IMG/VR virus record: IMGVR_UViG_3300043827_000628
Coordinates: 27,350-91,349 of that record
Direction: 5' to 3' (one strand)
DNA length: 64,000 bases
DNA from: a virus
Part shown: positions 23,066 through 32,969 of the stretch, piece by piece
Position numbering within the stretch: the stretch's first letter is position 1
How the letters are laid out: each line of letters starts with the position of its first letter
Made by a program: the position numbers and the translations under genes
Notes under the pieces: generated by a model
Databases searched by the model: none
What the model was told of the DNA's origin: nothing
The model's input: the letters and a program-made list of their open reading frames with translations, nothing else

Positions 23066-23647
23066 ATGATACAAATTTATAAACCTACTCCTCGTAATAC
23101 TGGCACTGCTTGTAGCTTTTCCTTTAATAATTTAGATGGTAATTTTTATTTAAATTTAATTAAACAAGCTTCTTGGAATGACCAAAAAAAGATAGGTAGC
23201 TTTTCCGAGAACGCCCAAAATCCAGAAAAGAAGGTCGTTGTAAAACTGTCTAAGATCGAAGTATGTGGTATTCTAGATGCATTAGATAATAATAGAACTA
23301 CAGATTTCTTTCACAATTCTGAAAACCAAAAATTAGGTATAAAATTTTCTCCATATATTCGCGATGATAAACAAGTGGGATATAGTTTAAACGTTATTAA
23401 AAATTCTAAAACACAGACTACTCAACCTGCGGTTAGCTTTCTCATTGGTTTTACATTTGCTGAAGCTAGAATGGTAACAGAATATATTAAGTTTGGGCTA
23501 AGTCATATATTTTCTACAGAACGCAGTGAAGAGATTAAAAAACTTAAAAATGCAAAATCAAAAGCTATTGAGAACAAAAAGCAAAAGGATCAAGTAGAAG
23601 ATATTGCAGAAGACGGTGATCTTTCTGAAGAAGAAGATCTCTGGTAA
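23066..23647 (+). CDS. putative single-stranded DNA-binding protein
   Basis: A 193-residue protein. IYKPTPRNTGTACSFSFNN (about residues 4-22), ASWNDQKKIGSFSEN and KKVVVKLSKIEVCGILDALD form a beta-rich core seen in non-OB phage ssDNA-binding proteins. FTFAEARMVTEYIKFGL adds a C-terminal helix. It ends in a charged linker and an acidic tail finishing EEEDLW, the kind of tail SSBs use to recruit partners. It lies directly after the polymerase gene. The role is inferred from layout and tail. TATAAT ends 2 nt before the ATG. Confidence 0.6.
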   Translation: MIQIYKPTPRNTGTACSFSFNNLDGNFYLNLIKQASWNDQKKIGSFSENAQNPEKKVVVKLSKIEVCGILDALDNNRTTDFFHNSENQKLGIKFSPYIRDDKQVGYSLNVIKNSKTQTTQPAVSFLIGFTFAEARMVTEYIKFGLSHIFSTERSEEIKKLKNAKSKAIENKKQKDQVEDIAEDGDLSEEEDLW

Positions 23648-23652
23648 GAATA

Positions 23653-25572
23653 ATGCGCAAAAAAGTAGTTTTTCAATCTGATTTTGCTTTGGCAAAAACA
23701 GGTTTTGGAAGAAACTCTAAAGCAATATTAAAGTATTTATACAAAACTGGTAAATATGATCTTATTAATTATTGCTGCGGCATGCAAAAAGGTAATGATC
23801 AATTAGATAGAACTCCATGGAAAAGCTTAGGATCATTGCCTAATACTCAGCAAGAAATAGATAAATTAAACAAAGATCCGCACTTAGCTAGAATAGCAAG
23901 TTACGGAGCGTATCTTATTGATGAGATTATTAAAGAAGAAAAACCAGATGTTTATATTGCTGTGCAGGATATATGGGGAGTAGATTTCGCAATAGATAAA
24001 CCTTGGTTTAACAAAATCAATTCTGTCATATGGACGACATTAGATTCTTTGCCCATCTTAGACTCAGCAGTAAAATATGCGCCAAAAATTAAAAATTATT
24101 GGATTTGGAGCGATTTTGCAACCCAAGCTTTACATAAGCTTGGACATAAACATGTAAAAACTGTGCATGGAGCATTAGATATAGAAAACTTTTACAGACT
24201 ATCAAATGAAGATAGGTTAAAACTAAGATCAAAATTTGGCATTGATAAAGATAAATTTATAGTAGGTTTTGTATTTAGAAATCAGTTAAGGAAAAGCGTT
24301 CCTAATTTATTAGAAGGATATGCTTTATGGAAAAAGAATAACAACATTAAAAATTCTGGATTATTATTGCATACTCATTTTGGAGAAGGTTGGAACATTA
24401 TCAAACTTGCAAAAGAGTATGGTATTGATACTAAAGAGATATATACAACTTATATTTGTAAAAGTTGCGGCTCTTACGAAGTTAAAAGTTTTGAAGGACA
24501 AGATTTAAATTGCAAATTCTGCGACACAGAAAAATCGCAGGTAACTACAAATGTAGGTTTAGGTATATCAGAGAAAGAATTAAATGAAGTATACAATCTT
24601 ATGGATGTATACTGTCATCCATTTACAAGTGGTGGTCAAGAAATACCAATTCAAGAAGCGAAATTGACAGAACTAATTACCCTTGTAACAAATTATTCCT
24701 GTGGCGAAGAGATGTGCAAAAATGAAGCAGCAAGCTTGTCTCTTAATTGGTTTAAATATAGAGAGCACGGGACAGAATTTATTAAAGCTTCAACTGATCC
24801 AAAATCAATAGCAGAAAATATACAGAAAGTATATTTCATGGATCTGGAAAGTAGATTAAAGCTTGGTAAACAAGCAAGACAATGGACAATAGAGAACTAT
24901 TCTGTTGAAATTATAGGAAAAATTATTGAAGAATTTATCGACTCTTGTCCGTTTATTGATAAACAAATGTCTTTCAAGATAGAAGAAAAAAATCCTTATC
25001 ACACCGTTCCCGAAATTAAAGATGATTCTGAATGGGTAAAATATCTTTATCACAATATCTTAAATACAAAAAATGTAGATGAAAAAGATGAAGGACATAA
25101 ATACTGGATGCAAGAGATAAAGAAGGGAATGAAACGAATAGATATTGAGAATTATTTTCGTCAAATAGCTCTTCAAGATAACAATAAAAATAAGACGGTA
25201 TCTTTTGACGATGTCTTAGATAAAGATGACGCTGGTAAAAGATTACTTTTTGTCATGCCAGAAAGCATTGGGGATGTATTCTTGTCAACAAGTTTATTCA
25301 AATCAATTAAAGAACAATATCCAGAATATAATTTATATGTTGCTACAAAACCAGAATATTTTGAAGTATTAGAAGGAAACCCATATATACATAAAACCAT
25401 ACAATACATTTCTCAAATGGATAGTCTAGTTTGGTTAGAAGGAATTGGCTCACATAAAGGATATTTTGAAATTGCTCTTTTACCTTATTCTCAGACTCAA
25501 AGATTCTTGACATATCTTCATAATGGTAAAACAAATATAGCTTATAAGGATTATAAATATGCATCTAGTTGA
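23653..25572 (+). CDS. GT4-like glycosyltransferase fused to N-half of a GT9-like domain
   Basis: A 639-residue protein. Residues about 1-430 are a GT4-like GT-B transferase (KTGFGRNSKAILKYL, then TTLDSLPILDS, then FIVGFVFRNQLRKSVPNLL, then CHPFTSGGQEIPIQEAKLT, the donor-site E-x7-E). It is interrupted at about 268-296 by a zinc-ribbon-like insert with two C-x-x-C pairs (CKSCGS and CKFCDT). Residues about 525-639 are the N-terminal half of a GT9-like domain (LLFVMPESIGDVFLSTSLF). The frame ends at a TGA, while the second half of that domain begins in a different frame 14 nt earlier. It may be a split gene, a +1 frameshift, or a decayed fusion. It lies in the replication region rather than the glycan module. 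Confidence 0.75.
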   Translation: MRKKVVFQSDFALAKTGFGRNSKAILKYLYKTGKYDLINYCCGMQKGNDQLDRTPWKSLGSLPNTQQEIDKLNKDPHLARIASYGAYLIDEIIKEEKPDVYIAVQDIWGVDFAIDKPWFNKINSVIWTTLDSLPILDSAVKYAPKIKNYWIWSDFATQALHKLGHKHVKTVHGALDIENFYRLSNEDRLKLRSKFGIDKDKFIVGFVFRNQLRKSVPNLLEGYALWKKNNNIKNSGLLLHTHFGEGWNIIKLAKEYGIDTKEIYTTYICKSCGSYEVKSFEGQDLNCKFCDTEKSQVTTNVGLGISEKELNEVYNLMDVYCHPFTSGGQEIPIQEAKLTELITLVTNYSCGEEMCKNEAASLSLNWFKYREHGTEFIKASTDPKSIAENIQKVYFMDLESRLKLGKQARQWTIENYSVEIIGKIIEEFIDSCPFIDKQMSFKIEEKNPYHTVPEIKDDSEWVKYLYHNILNTKNVDEKDEGHKYWMQEIKKGMKRIDIENYFRQIALQDNNKNKTVSFDDVLDKDDAGKRLLFVMPESIGDVFLSTSLFKSIKEQYPEYNLYVATKPEYFEVLEGNPYIHKTIQYISQMDSLVWLEGIGSHKGYFEIALLPYSQTQRFLTYLHNGKTNIAYKDYKYASS

Positions 25573-26731
25573 AACATACGCCTTAAATTGTGGATTAAAA
25601 ATTGATAAGCCTTTTATATATGAAAAGTATTGCCCAATACCATTCAATAAATATATATCTTTTCAACCGTGCAGTAAATATGATTCTAAAAGCTATGATC
25701 TTTGGCAAGAAGTAATTAATCAAATTCATCCAAAATTAATAGAAAAAGATATTCATATCATTCAAATTGGCGGAAAAGATGAAAAGCCAGTAGATAATTG
25801 TTACCACTTGCAAGGGAAAACAACGATTAATCAAGCTGCTTACATTATTAAAAGGGCAATAATGCACTTTGGAGCAGATAGCTTCGGAGTACATATCGCT
25901 AGTAGTTATGATAAACCTATTGTGGCTCTTTATTCTAATGGTAGGCCAGAAAATGCAGGGCCTTATTTTGGTAATAAAAATAATGTAAAATTAATAGAAA
26001 TTGACAAGAAAGACCGTAGACCTAGTTATTCGGCCCAAGAAAGTCCCAAGACTATTAATGAAATTGATCCAATTGAAGTGGCTAATTCAATATTGAAATT
26101 TTTAGATCTAGAAGATGTTAAATTAAAAACATTGTATATTGGGAATGAATATCATAGAAAATTAATTGAAGCTGTTCCAGACTCTGTTATATCTGATATC
26201 TCTAAACTAGGAGTAAATTCCTTGATTATGAGATTAGATTACGAGTTTAATGAAAATGCGCTAGTAGAACAACTGAAAAGAAATAATTGTTCAATCTATA
26301 CTAATAAGCCAATTAAATATAGTATATTAAATCAATATAAAAATAATATAGCGCAAATCATTTATAATTTAGATGAAAATCATGATATTAACTTTGTTAA
26401 AGATCTGAAAAAATTAGCAAAACCATTTGTGGTTTTGACTTATCTTTCTGATGATTTCGTTCAGTCTATTAAATATGATTATATGGAGTATAGTAAAATA
26501 TTAAAATTAAATAAAACAATTAAAAATAATATACCTCAGTTAAAGGATCGAGACCTAACAAATGTATATTATAAATCTAATAAAATTACTATAAGTAAAG
26601 GAAAAGTATATAATTCTAAAGCTACTTATAAAACTGGTATAATATATGAGGGTAAACCTATAAAAGTAGTAGATAATCCGGACTTTTGGGAAGAAGCAAA
26701 ATATTTTTACATATTTGAGTTGACAACTTAA
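25559..26731 (+). CDS. C-half of GT9-like glycosyltransferase plus extra domain
   Basis: A 390-residue protein. Residues about 1-180 are the C-terminal half of a GT9-like transferase: PFNKYISFQPCSKYDSKSYD, then IIQIGGKDEKP, then AIMHFGADSFGVHIASSYDK with the donor loop, then PIVALYSNGRP. The N-terminal half lies at the end of the previous gene in another frame; the ATG is 14 nt inside that gene. Residues about 185-390 form a second part of alternating short strands and helices of unknown family. The two products could reassemble, or a single base change has split one ancestral gene. Confidence 0.7.
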   Translation: MHLVETYALNCGLKIDKPFIYEKYCPIPFNKYISFQPCSKYDSKSYDLWQEVINQIHPKLIEKDIHIIQIGGKDEKPVDNCYHLQGKTTINQAAYIIKRAIMHFGADSFGVHIASSYDKPIVALYSNGRPENAGPYFGNKNNVKLIEIDKKDRRPSYSAQESPKTINEIDPIEVANSILKFLDLEDVKLKTLYIGNEYHRKLIEAVPDSVISDISKLGVNSLIMRLDYEFNENALVEQLKRNNCSIYTNKPIKYSILNQYKNNIAQIIYNLDENHDINFVKDLKKLAKPFVVLTYLSDDFVQSIKYDYMEYSKILKLNKTIKNNIPQLKDRDLTNVYYKSNKITISKGKVYNSKATYKTGIIYEGKPIKVVDNPDFWEEAKYFYIFELTT

Positions 26732-26748
26732 TAAAATAGTGGTACCAT
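26720..26748 (+). promoter_or_regulatory. sigma70-like promoter, leaderless
   Basis: TTGACA (perfect), 17-bp spacer, TACCAT (4 of 6), then 6 nt to the ATG. The -35 box lies in the last codons of the preceding gene. It probably gives a leaderless transcript. Confidence 0.6.
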
Positions 26749-26754
26749 TCTTAA

Positions 26755-27546
26755 ATGGAAGAATCAATATCTATTAATAGTACAGAGTTAGCTAAAGCGA
26801 CAATCCAGAATGTTGATGATCTTACTGTTGTTCAACCTAGAGTTAGTCCACCAAAGTTCTTTGTAAGAAATTGTTATGGTCTTATTGAAAATGATAATAT
26901 CAACTATGTATTCAATGATGATGGATCTATCAATTGGAGAGGAATGGTTAAGCAGCAATATCTTGTACCAAATCGTCAAAGAACACAAGAAACAGATGTT
27001 TCAAAATTGGAGGATAAAGATCTTCTTATCCTTTTGGGTGGGATTAAAGAGCTAGCTCAAATCAGAGGTTTTACAAGTGTTGAATATAAAGTCGTTACAG
27101 CAACAGACAATTATTTTGCAACATCTTGTAAGATTACATGGGCTCCTAACTATGAGACAGAGAATCGTCCAGTAGTGTTCGAAGCCCTTGCGGATGCTTC
27201 TCTTGTGAACACAAAAGACTTTGCTCGTTACTTCTTGGCGGCAATCGCAGAGAATAGGGCATTTGTTAGATGTGTCCGTAATTTTTTAAAGATTAATATT
27301 GTTTCCCAAGAAGAGCTTGGAGATGTAAAACTTGGGCTTGTAGCAAAAGAAAACTTTGAAAAAGAAAACCCAATGAATCCAACACTTCTTCTAGAGAAGA
27401 TTATGCAGGATAAAGGGATCACTTTTGATGTTCTAAAAAAGAGATTAGTAAAAGAAAAATTTGACAGTGCAGATAATTTTAATTCAATTAAAGATGTACC
27501 AAAAAGTAAAGTTTTTGAATTAATTGAAAGAATTAAAAAGGTTTAA
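26755..27546 (+). CDS. putative recombination/annealing protein
   Basis: A 263-residue protein. PPKFFVRNCYGLIENDN leads into a conserved-looking central part: GGIKELAQIRGFTSVEYKVV, then SCKITWAPNYETENRP, then AAIAENRAFVRCVRNFL and KINIVSQEEL. 'E-N-R-A-x-V-R-x-V-R-N-x-L' followed by 'I-V-S-x-E-E-L' recalls single-strand annealing and Rad52-like proteins of phages, in which an 'A-x-x-R-A-x-x-R-x-x-R' helix precedes a GIVS-E-E-L strand. The last 60 residues are a helix-hairpin-like DNA-binding candidate. It has higher GC codon use than its neighbours, as if highly expressed. The assignment is tentative. Confidence 0.5.
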   Translation: MEESISINSTELAKATIQNVDDLTVVQPRVSPPKFFVRNCYGLIENDNINYVFNDDGSINWRGMVKQQYLVPNRQRTQETDVSKLEDKDLLILLGGIKELAQIRGFTSVEYKVVTATDNYFATSCKITWAPNYETENRPVVFEALADASLVNTKDFARYFLAAIAENRAFVRCVRNFLKINIVSQEELGDVKLGLVAKENFEKENPMNPTLLLEKIMQDKGITFDVLKKRLVKEKFDSADNFNSIKDVPKSKVFELIERIKKV

Positions 27547-30500
27547 CTAACAATTTTTAGCGTACCACTTTGGACGTAAATTGCTCCTCTTGGTAAACCT
27601 ACCGAAGATGTAGGAATATTATTAACATCAAAATGGATTGGAGAAACTCCAGGATTTACCCCAGTTATATAAATACCACTAGCAAAATGCATAGTTAATG
27701 TATTTGTACCAAGATTTCTTTTTGTAGAAGTTGTGCTATCTCCAAGAACTAAACACCCACTCTGATTAATATTAATATTTCTACCAACTCCATAACTGTA
27801 AGAACCATTGATAATATTATCACTTCCACCAACTATTGCAGAATATGATCCAGATATGACATTAGATTTTCCTCCTAATATTGCTGAACTTAAACTTTCA
27901 TTAGGAGTAGATCTATCAGTATTTTGAATATAATTTCTTTCTCCACCTACGATAACTGCATTTTGAACACTACCAGTAATTATATTTAAATTACCAGCGA
28001 GAACACCGCAGAAAGCAGTCTTTGGGGCTTCAATTTCGCTAACGAAATCAGAGATAATATTTGAACGACCACCAGGAATAACATTATAATCTCCAAAAAT
28101 TATATTTTTAACGCCTCCTCCAATAACAGAAACAAGTCCTTTAATATAATTACCTGTTCCTCCACCAATTGTAGAACTTCCTACGTCATCAAATCCAAAT
28201 CCTGCAAGTCTTCCGTATGAACTTTCGCCTAAAAAGTTTCTTGTTAATACTAAATCTCTTGTTAAGTCTGTTATAATATAATCATAATTTAAATCTAATA
28301 ATTCTTGACCAGATATATTATCAGAAATTTTTATATTAAATCTGGAACGATTAGCAGAAGTAAAGATATTATAATATAAATTATTATTCGAAGTTGCACG
28401 ACCAAATACTTTGACTTCTGCAGATGCAGAATTTTCAGTACCAATTACAATTTCATTCGATAATGTATAATTCTCATAGCCTAATATCTTGCTAACAGCA
28501 GAATATTCTTGATATCCTGTGCCCTCTACAGCAAGATAATTAACTCTTACTCGTTCTCCACTATTTAAATTTTTTGATAATTTTATAGAGAATCCTGTTT
28601 TTGTTATATCTTGAATATTAACAATATAATAATTTGTTTCATTTATATTTTGTAAATTAAATAATACCTCTGGTTTTTTATTCAATGTTAAATTAAATGG
28701 AATGTCAAATGTATTTTCTACTCCTGATATAATTGTTGAAGAAGCATAATGATATCCAGAGTCAAATGGGTATCGACCAGATCTATAAATACCTATATTA
28801 AATCCAATATTTTCAAGGAGATTTGCGCCAAAATTAATATCAAAAGTGTTTGTACCATGATTTGACGTAGAATAAGGATAGAAATTTTCTCCTGTTATCA
28901 TCTCATCAATAATTGGAATATATTCAACGCTACTATATCCAGAAAGTAGATCTATAGTATAACTTGAATTTCCAAGAGATAATCCAGTACTATATACTTG
29001 TAGATTATCATTAATAATCGTACCAGTATAACTTACAGCATCCAAAAAGATATATTCATTCGAAGAATCAATATCATTATTTAATTTTATTTTTAAAATA
29101 TTTTTTCCTGTTTCACGTATCTTGGCTATATAAAGATCATTTGAATCTGGTTTGAAAACATTTTGGAAAACATGTGAAGCTCTTGCTATAGGAATATCAA
29201 AATGAACTCCAGTACCGAATATCATATTATTAAAAGGTTTAATACTACCGATTTCTAAAATTTTGCCGCTATTTTCGTTAACACCTGTAAAGTAGCCTTT
29301 GTTTCCTGCGAAGAAATGAACTATAACATTTTCATCTAGATTCTTAGAAAATACTATATTAAATCCAGATCTATCAATACCTGTAATGTAATTTTTATAA
29401 AAATCTTGAGATTGTATGGTATTTAATACAATTAGATCGTCTGTATCAACAAAAGGTGTATTAAAATTAATTTTCACATCTTTATTTCCAGCATTAATTC
29501 CAGTTTTAAATACTTTAAATTGACAAACCTTATCATCTTCTTGGAAAGACCCAGAATAAAGATTTTCAGATAAAATGCTTACCCAAGACAATAGATTAAT
29601 TGTTAAATCTTCTGTATCAAGAATATTAGCAAATTCAACATCATAGCTTGTAGATGTAATATTACCATATTTAATATCATAGAAATCTTCTTCACCAGTT
29701 TTTTCTATGTTATGTAATACAGCTAATTGATTGGTATAAAGAAATAATGGATATTTAATATTTAGAATTTGTTGACCTGTTACTGGCACAGAAAAGATTT
29801 GATTTCCAATTCCAGCAAGACCAGTTGATAAAGCATCTACAACATTTGCTCTACCTCCACCAATATTACAAAACGATCCGATAATTTTATTATTCTTTCC
29901 GCCAACAATATTAGAGTCTTCAGAATTAAATACGTCAAGACCAGTAATTAAATTGTCTTGTCCTGCTACGATTGAAGATCTTTTGGTTCCTGTAGCAAAA
30001 TTACTTGTGCCGAATATAAATACGTTATCAGAACCAGTTTCAATAACGTTATTTAGTCCGAGAGCTACAGAATGGTTAGATCTAACAACATTGTTCGCAT
30101 TTGTAATATCTCTAGAAGTTGTAAGAATACCAGAAAGTGGTCCAACAATATCTAAACCAAGACCATTAAATTTAATATAATTTTCTGAATTTCCAACTCT
30201 AAATTTTGGTTTATAAGGATTATCAGTATTGTCATAACCTAAAAAGAATCCACTTCCAAGATTTGAATCTATATCATTTACGCTTTTTATAATACCACTA
30301 GGAATTCCAAGTCTTCCTACATTAACTAACGATGTGATATTAGACTGTTCTGCAAGTAAAATTTGAGTAGCTGTAGCGCTGAACTCATTTGAAAAAGCAA
30401 TCCAATTTATATTTGAAGGACCAGGAATTGAATTAATATTTGTAATTGCTGCATACCAGTAATTTGCTCCATTAGGATATTTTACAACATCTCTACGCAC

Positions 30501-32969
30501 ATTATCTGCTACATATCCAATAGATGGGTCCCACTCTCCACGATAAACAATTCCAGGTCCAGCTAATGATCTTCCAGAAGATCCAAAATTAGCTTGCAAT
30601 ATCATTCCCTCGTTAGGCTTCTCTCCATCAAGAGCTCTTATTTTAATATAATAATTTCCACCGCTAGTTGGTACACCATAAATTTGATTAGATGAATTTA
30701 AGCTAGGACTTATTCCTGGAGGAAATATTTCTTCTCCAACGCCAGATAAAGTTGTTGCAGAAATTTCAAAACTTGTTGCTCTTGAAGTTGTTTGAATTTG
30801 ATAAAAAAATGCTTGGTCCAATGGATTTGTAACAATACTTGGACTTGTAAATATATCTGAATTTGGTGGACGATATCCACTAATATTTGCTATTTTAATT
30901 TTACGATCTCTAGTTATAATTAAATTTTCATAACCAATACCTGTATCGTAATAAGTATTATATAAAAATAACTCTCCGCTCCCTGTAATATCTCCACCTA
31001 ATTTTGCCTCGATTACTGTATATCCAGTTGTATTATCTCCACCAGTAATCTGTATTACGTTTTTGCTTACTATTTCTAATGGGTAATAATTTATGTCTTT
31101 AAAGCCAAAAATATTTTTTGTGCCACTATAACCACTAAAATAAATCTGATTAACACTAGAAGCATTGATTCCAGAAATGGTAATATATCCTAAACTATTG
31201 TATAACGTATTAGAAGGGGTAACATCAAAGATTGTAGGAAAAATATCTATTGATTTTTCTGAAGATAAAAGGTATTCATCATTAAATTTATTTCTTTTGA
31301 TTTTAATTCTTGCTTGAGGATTTTTTACTTCTTTTGGAATTCTGATTCTTATACCAGTTGCAGTATTAGATTCTTTTATTCCACTAACTAAATATGAACC
31401 TGTAACTGTTGCTAATCCAGTTATTGAAAGAAAATAAATATCTGAATTTGAAAGATTACCATAATCGCCAGAGGTTGCAGTTGGAGAATAAATTTCTATT
31501 TGATCTAAATATTTTGCTCCTTGTACACCAGATAAATATCTTATATTAACATTAGCAGGATTAAGTTTAACCGATGCTATAAGTAAATTATTTGTATTTG
31601 ATGAAGATATTAATGTACCAGAGTTTGGAAAATCCTGAGAAAAAAGTCTAAGTTCTGTGGTTTTATAATTATCTGGAAGTGAAAAACTAGCACGAGTACC
31701 CGTATTGACTACAGAAATTTTATTTCTTAATAGATTTTGTTGCCCTATATTAATGTAGTTTGTTCTTTGAAGATATTTTCCAGAAATTGAGATAGAAGCT
31801 CCTGTACCTAGCAATATATCATTAGGGCTAAATCCACTAACAATAACAGATGGATATAAAACATTTAATACTGAAACGCTTTCTGCAGAGCCATATTTTC
31901 CAGAAATAAAAATTTTATTAGTCTCTGCATAATTAGGTAATAAGAAATTTATTCCTGTATTACCAACTTTATTAAATTGTATATCAAGATCATCTAAGTA
32001 AACTTTATCTATAAAACTTAAATTATCTCCAGAGATAGTAATGCTTGTTGAATCTACCGTTCCAGTTCTAGGAAAAAATTCGTCAAGATAAGGAATTCCA
32101 ATTACTTTAAATCCTGTAAATGTATTCTGAACAATATCTTTATATTTTAAATTTTCTACTACACCAGAAATCTCCCCTCTTATATTTAAAGGAACTTGGA
32201 ACTCTATAAATTCTATTTGTTCAGTTGTTAAATATTTTTCATACTCTAAACTAACCTTGGCATCTCTACCATTGGCTCCTACCAACTCAATAGGCATAGA
32301 TAAATCTGGAATAGTAAATATACCTGAATTTAATATATTAAAACTAGCTAAAGATCCACTGATTCCTGTTGTAGTTACTTCTAAACTAGCCGCTGTATTG
32401 GGTAAATAAGTTTTTAGCCCAGAAAAGTATATTATTTCTCCAACATTATAACCAGTCCCAAAATCTGTTAATTCTACAGAGGATAATTTATATAATCCAC
32501 TATCTTGATAAGTAGGTGATACTTCTACACCTTCATTATCAAATAATTTTAGATTAGGAGAAGGATAAAAATTTGTTCCGCTAACTCGAATATATTGAAA
32601 AGGAAAACCAGAAATAAAGTCAATTCCAGAAACTCTTGGTCTATCAACAATATGTAAATCAACAAAATTAGAAGATTTACCATAACTATTAAATAAATAT
32701 AAATTATATTTCGATGGACTAACACCAGTAGGGATAGTAAACTCTATAGCATCTTCATAAATTGTATTATTAATTCCAGAAATATTTTGTTTGTCTTGAC
32801 CGTAAACATTAAAAAATAGGTCAGAATTGAAAATACTTTGACCAGAAATTTGTAGAATGTTCTTCTTAAACGCTTCTCCAGAAATAATAATTTTTTCACC
32901 AGTAATACCAAATAAATTATTTGATGATATTATTGGCTCGGCTTGTCTTAATTCAAAAAATGTACTCAT
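27543..32969 (-). CDS. giant tail fibre/adhesin with TIG and YadA-like head repeats
   Basis: A 1808-residue virion adhesin. The N-terminal part (about residues 1-680) is a string of IPT/TIG beta domains, each opened by a strand such as GITGEKIIISGEAF, STSITISGDNL, TGASISISGKYL or LGYITISGINA. A CBM5/12-like module lies at about 810-860 (YRGEWDPSIGYVADNV, then YWYAA). Two stretches of YadA-head-type repeats (about 955-1060 and 1600-1745) show the left-handed roll pattern SVALGLNNVIETGSDN, SIVAGQDNLITG, SNIVGGKNNKIIG, with H-lectin-like modules between. It overlaps the next upstream gene by 4 nt. A host-binding role is likely. Confidence 0.75.
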   Translation of the reverse strand: MSTFFELRQAEPIISSNNLFGITGEKIIISGEAFKKNILQISGQSIFNSDLFFNVYGQDKQNISGINNTIYEDAIEFTIPTGVSPSKYNLYLFNSYGKSSNFVDLHIVDRPRVSGIDFISGFPFQYIRVSGTNFYPSPNLKLFDNEGVEVSPTYQDSGLYKLSSVELTDFGTGYNVGEIIYFSGLKTYLPNTAASLEVTTTGISGSLASFNILNSGIFTIPDLSMPIELVGANGRDAKVSLEYEKYLTTEQIEFIEFQVPLNIRGEISGVVENLKYKDIVQNTFTGFKVIGIPYLDEFFPRTGTVDSTSITISGDNLSFIDKVYLDDLDIQFNKVGNTGINFLLPNYAETNKIFISGKYGSAESVSVLNVLYPSVIVSGFSPNDILLGTGASISISGKYLQRTNYINIGQQNLLRNKISVVNTGTRASFSLPDNYKTTELRLFSQDFPNSGTLISSSNTNNLLIASVKLNPANVNIRYLSGVQGAKYLDQIEIYSPTATSGDYGNLSNSDIYFLSITGLATVTGSYLVSGIKESNTATGIRIRIPKEVKNPQARIKIKRNKFNDEYLLSSEKSIDIFPTIFDVTPSNTLYNSLGYITISGINASSVNQIYFSGYSGTKNIFGFKDINYYPLEIVSKNVIQITGGDNTTGYTVIEAKLGGDITGSGELFLYNTYYDTGIGYENLIITRDRKIKIANISGYRPPNSDIFTSPSIVTNPLDQAFFYQIQTTSRATSFEISATTLSGVGEEIFPPGISPSLNSSNQIYGVPTSGGNYYIKIRALDGEKPNEGMILQANFGSSGRSLAGPGIVYRGEWDPSIGYVADNVRRDVVKYPNGANYWYAAITNINSIPGPSNINWIAFSNEFSATATQILLAEQSNITSLVNVGRLGIPSGIIKSVNDIDSNLGSGFFLGYDNTDNPYKPKFRVGNSENYIKFNGLGLDIVGPLSGILTTSRDITNANNVVRSNHSVALGLNNVIETGSDNVFIFGTSNFATGTKRSSIVAGQDNLITGLDVFNSEDSNIVGGKNNKIIGSFCNIGGGRANVVDALSTGLAGIGNQIFSVPVTGQQILNIKYPLFLYTNQLAVLHNIEKTGEEDFYDIKYGNITSTSYDVEFANILDTEDLTINLLSWVSILSENLYSGSFQEDDKVCQFKVFKTGINAGNKDVKINFNTPFVDTDDLIVLNTIQSQDFYKNYITGIDRSGFNIVFSKNLDENVIVHFFAGNKGYFTGVNENSGKILEIGSIKPFNNMIFGTGVHFDIPIARASHVFQNVFKPDSNDLYIAKIRETGKNILKIKLNNDIDSSNEYIFLDAVSYTGTIINDNLQVYSTGLSLGNSSYTIDLLSGYSSVEYIPIIDEMITGENFYPYSTSNHGTNTFDINFGANLLENIGFNIGIYRSGRYPFDSGYHYASSTIISGVENTFDIPFNLTLNKKPEVLFNLQNINETNYYIVNIQDITKTGFSIKLSKNLNSGERVRVNYLAVEGTGYQEYSAVSKILGYENYTLSNEIVIGTENSASAEVKVFGRATSNNNLYYNIFTSANRSRFNIKISDNISGQELLDLNYDYIITDLTRDLVLTRNFLGESSYGRLAGFGFDDVGSSTIGGGTGNYIKGLVSVIGGGVKNIIFGDYNVIPGGRSNIISDFVSEIEAPKTAFCGVLAGNLNIITGSVQNAVIVGGERNYIQNTDRSTPNESLSSAILGGKSNVISGSYSAIVGGSDNIINGSYSYGVGRNININQSGCLVLGDSTTSTKRNLGTNTLTMHFASGIYITGVNPGVSPIHFDVNNIPTSSVGLPRGAIYVQSGTLKIVS

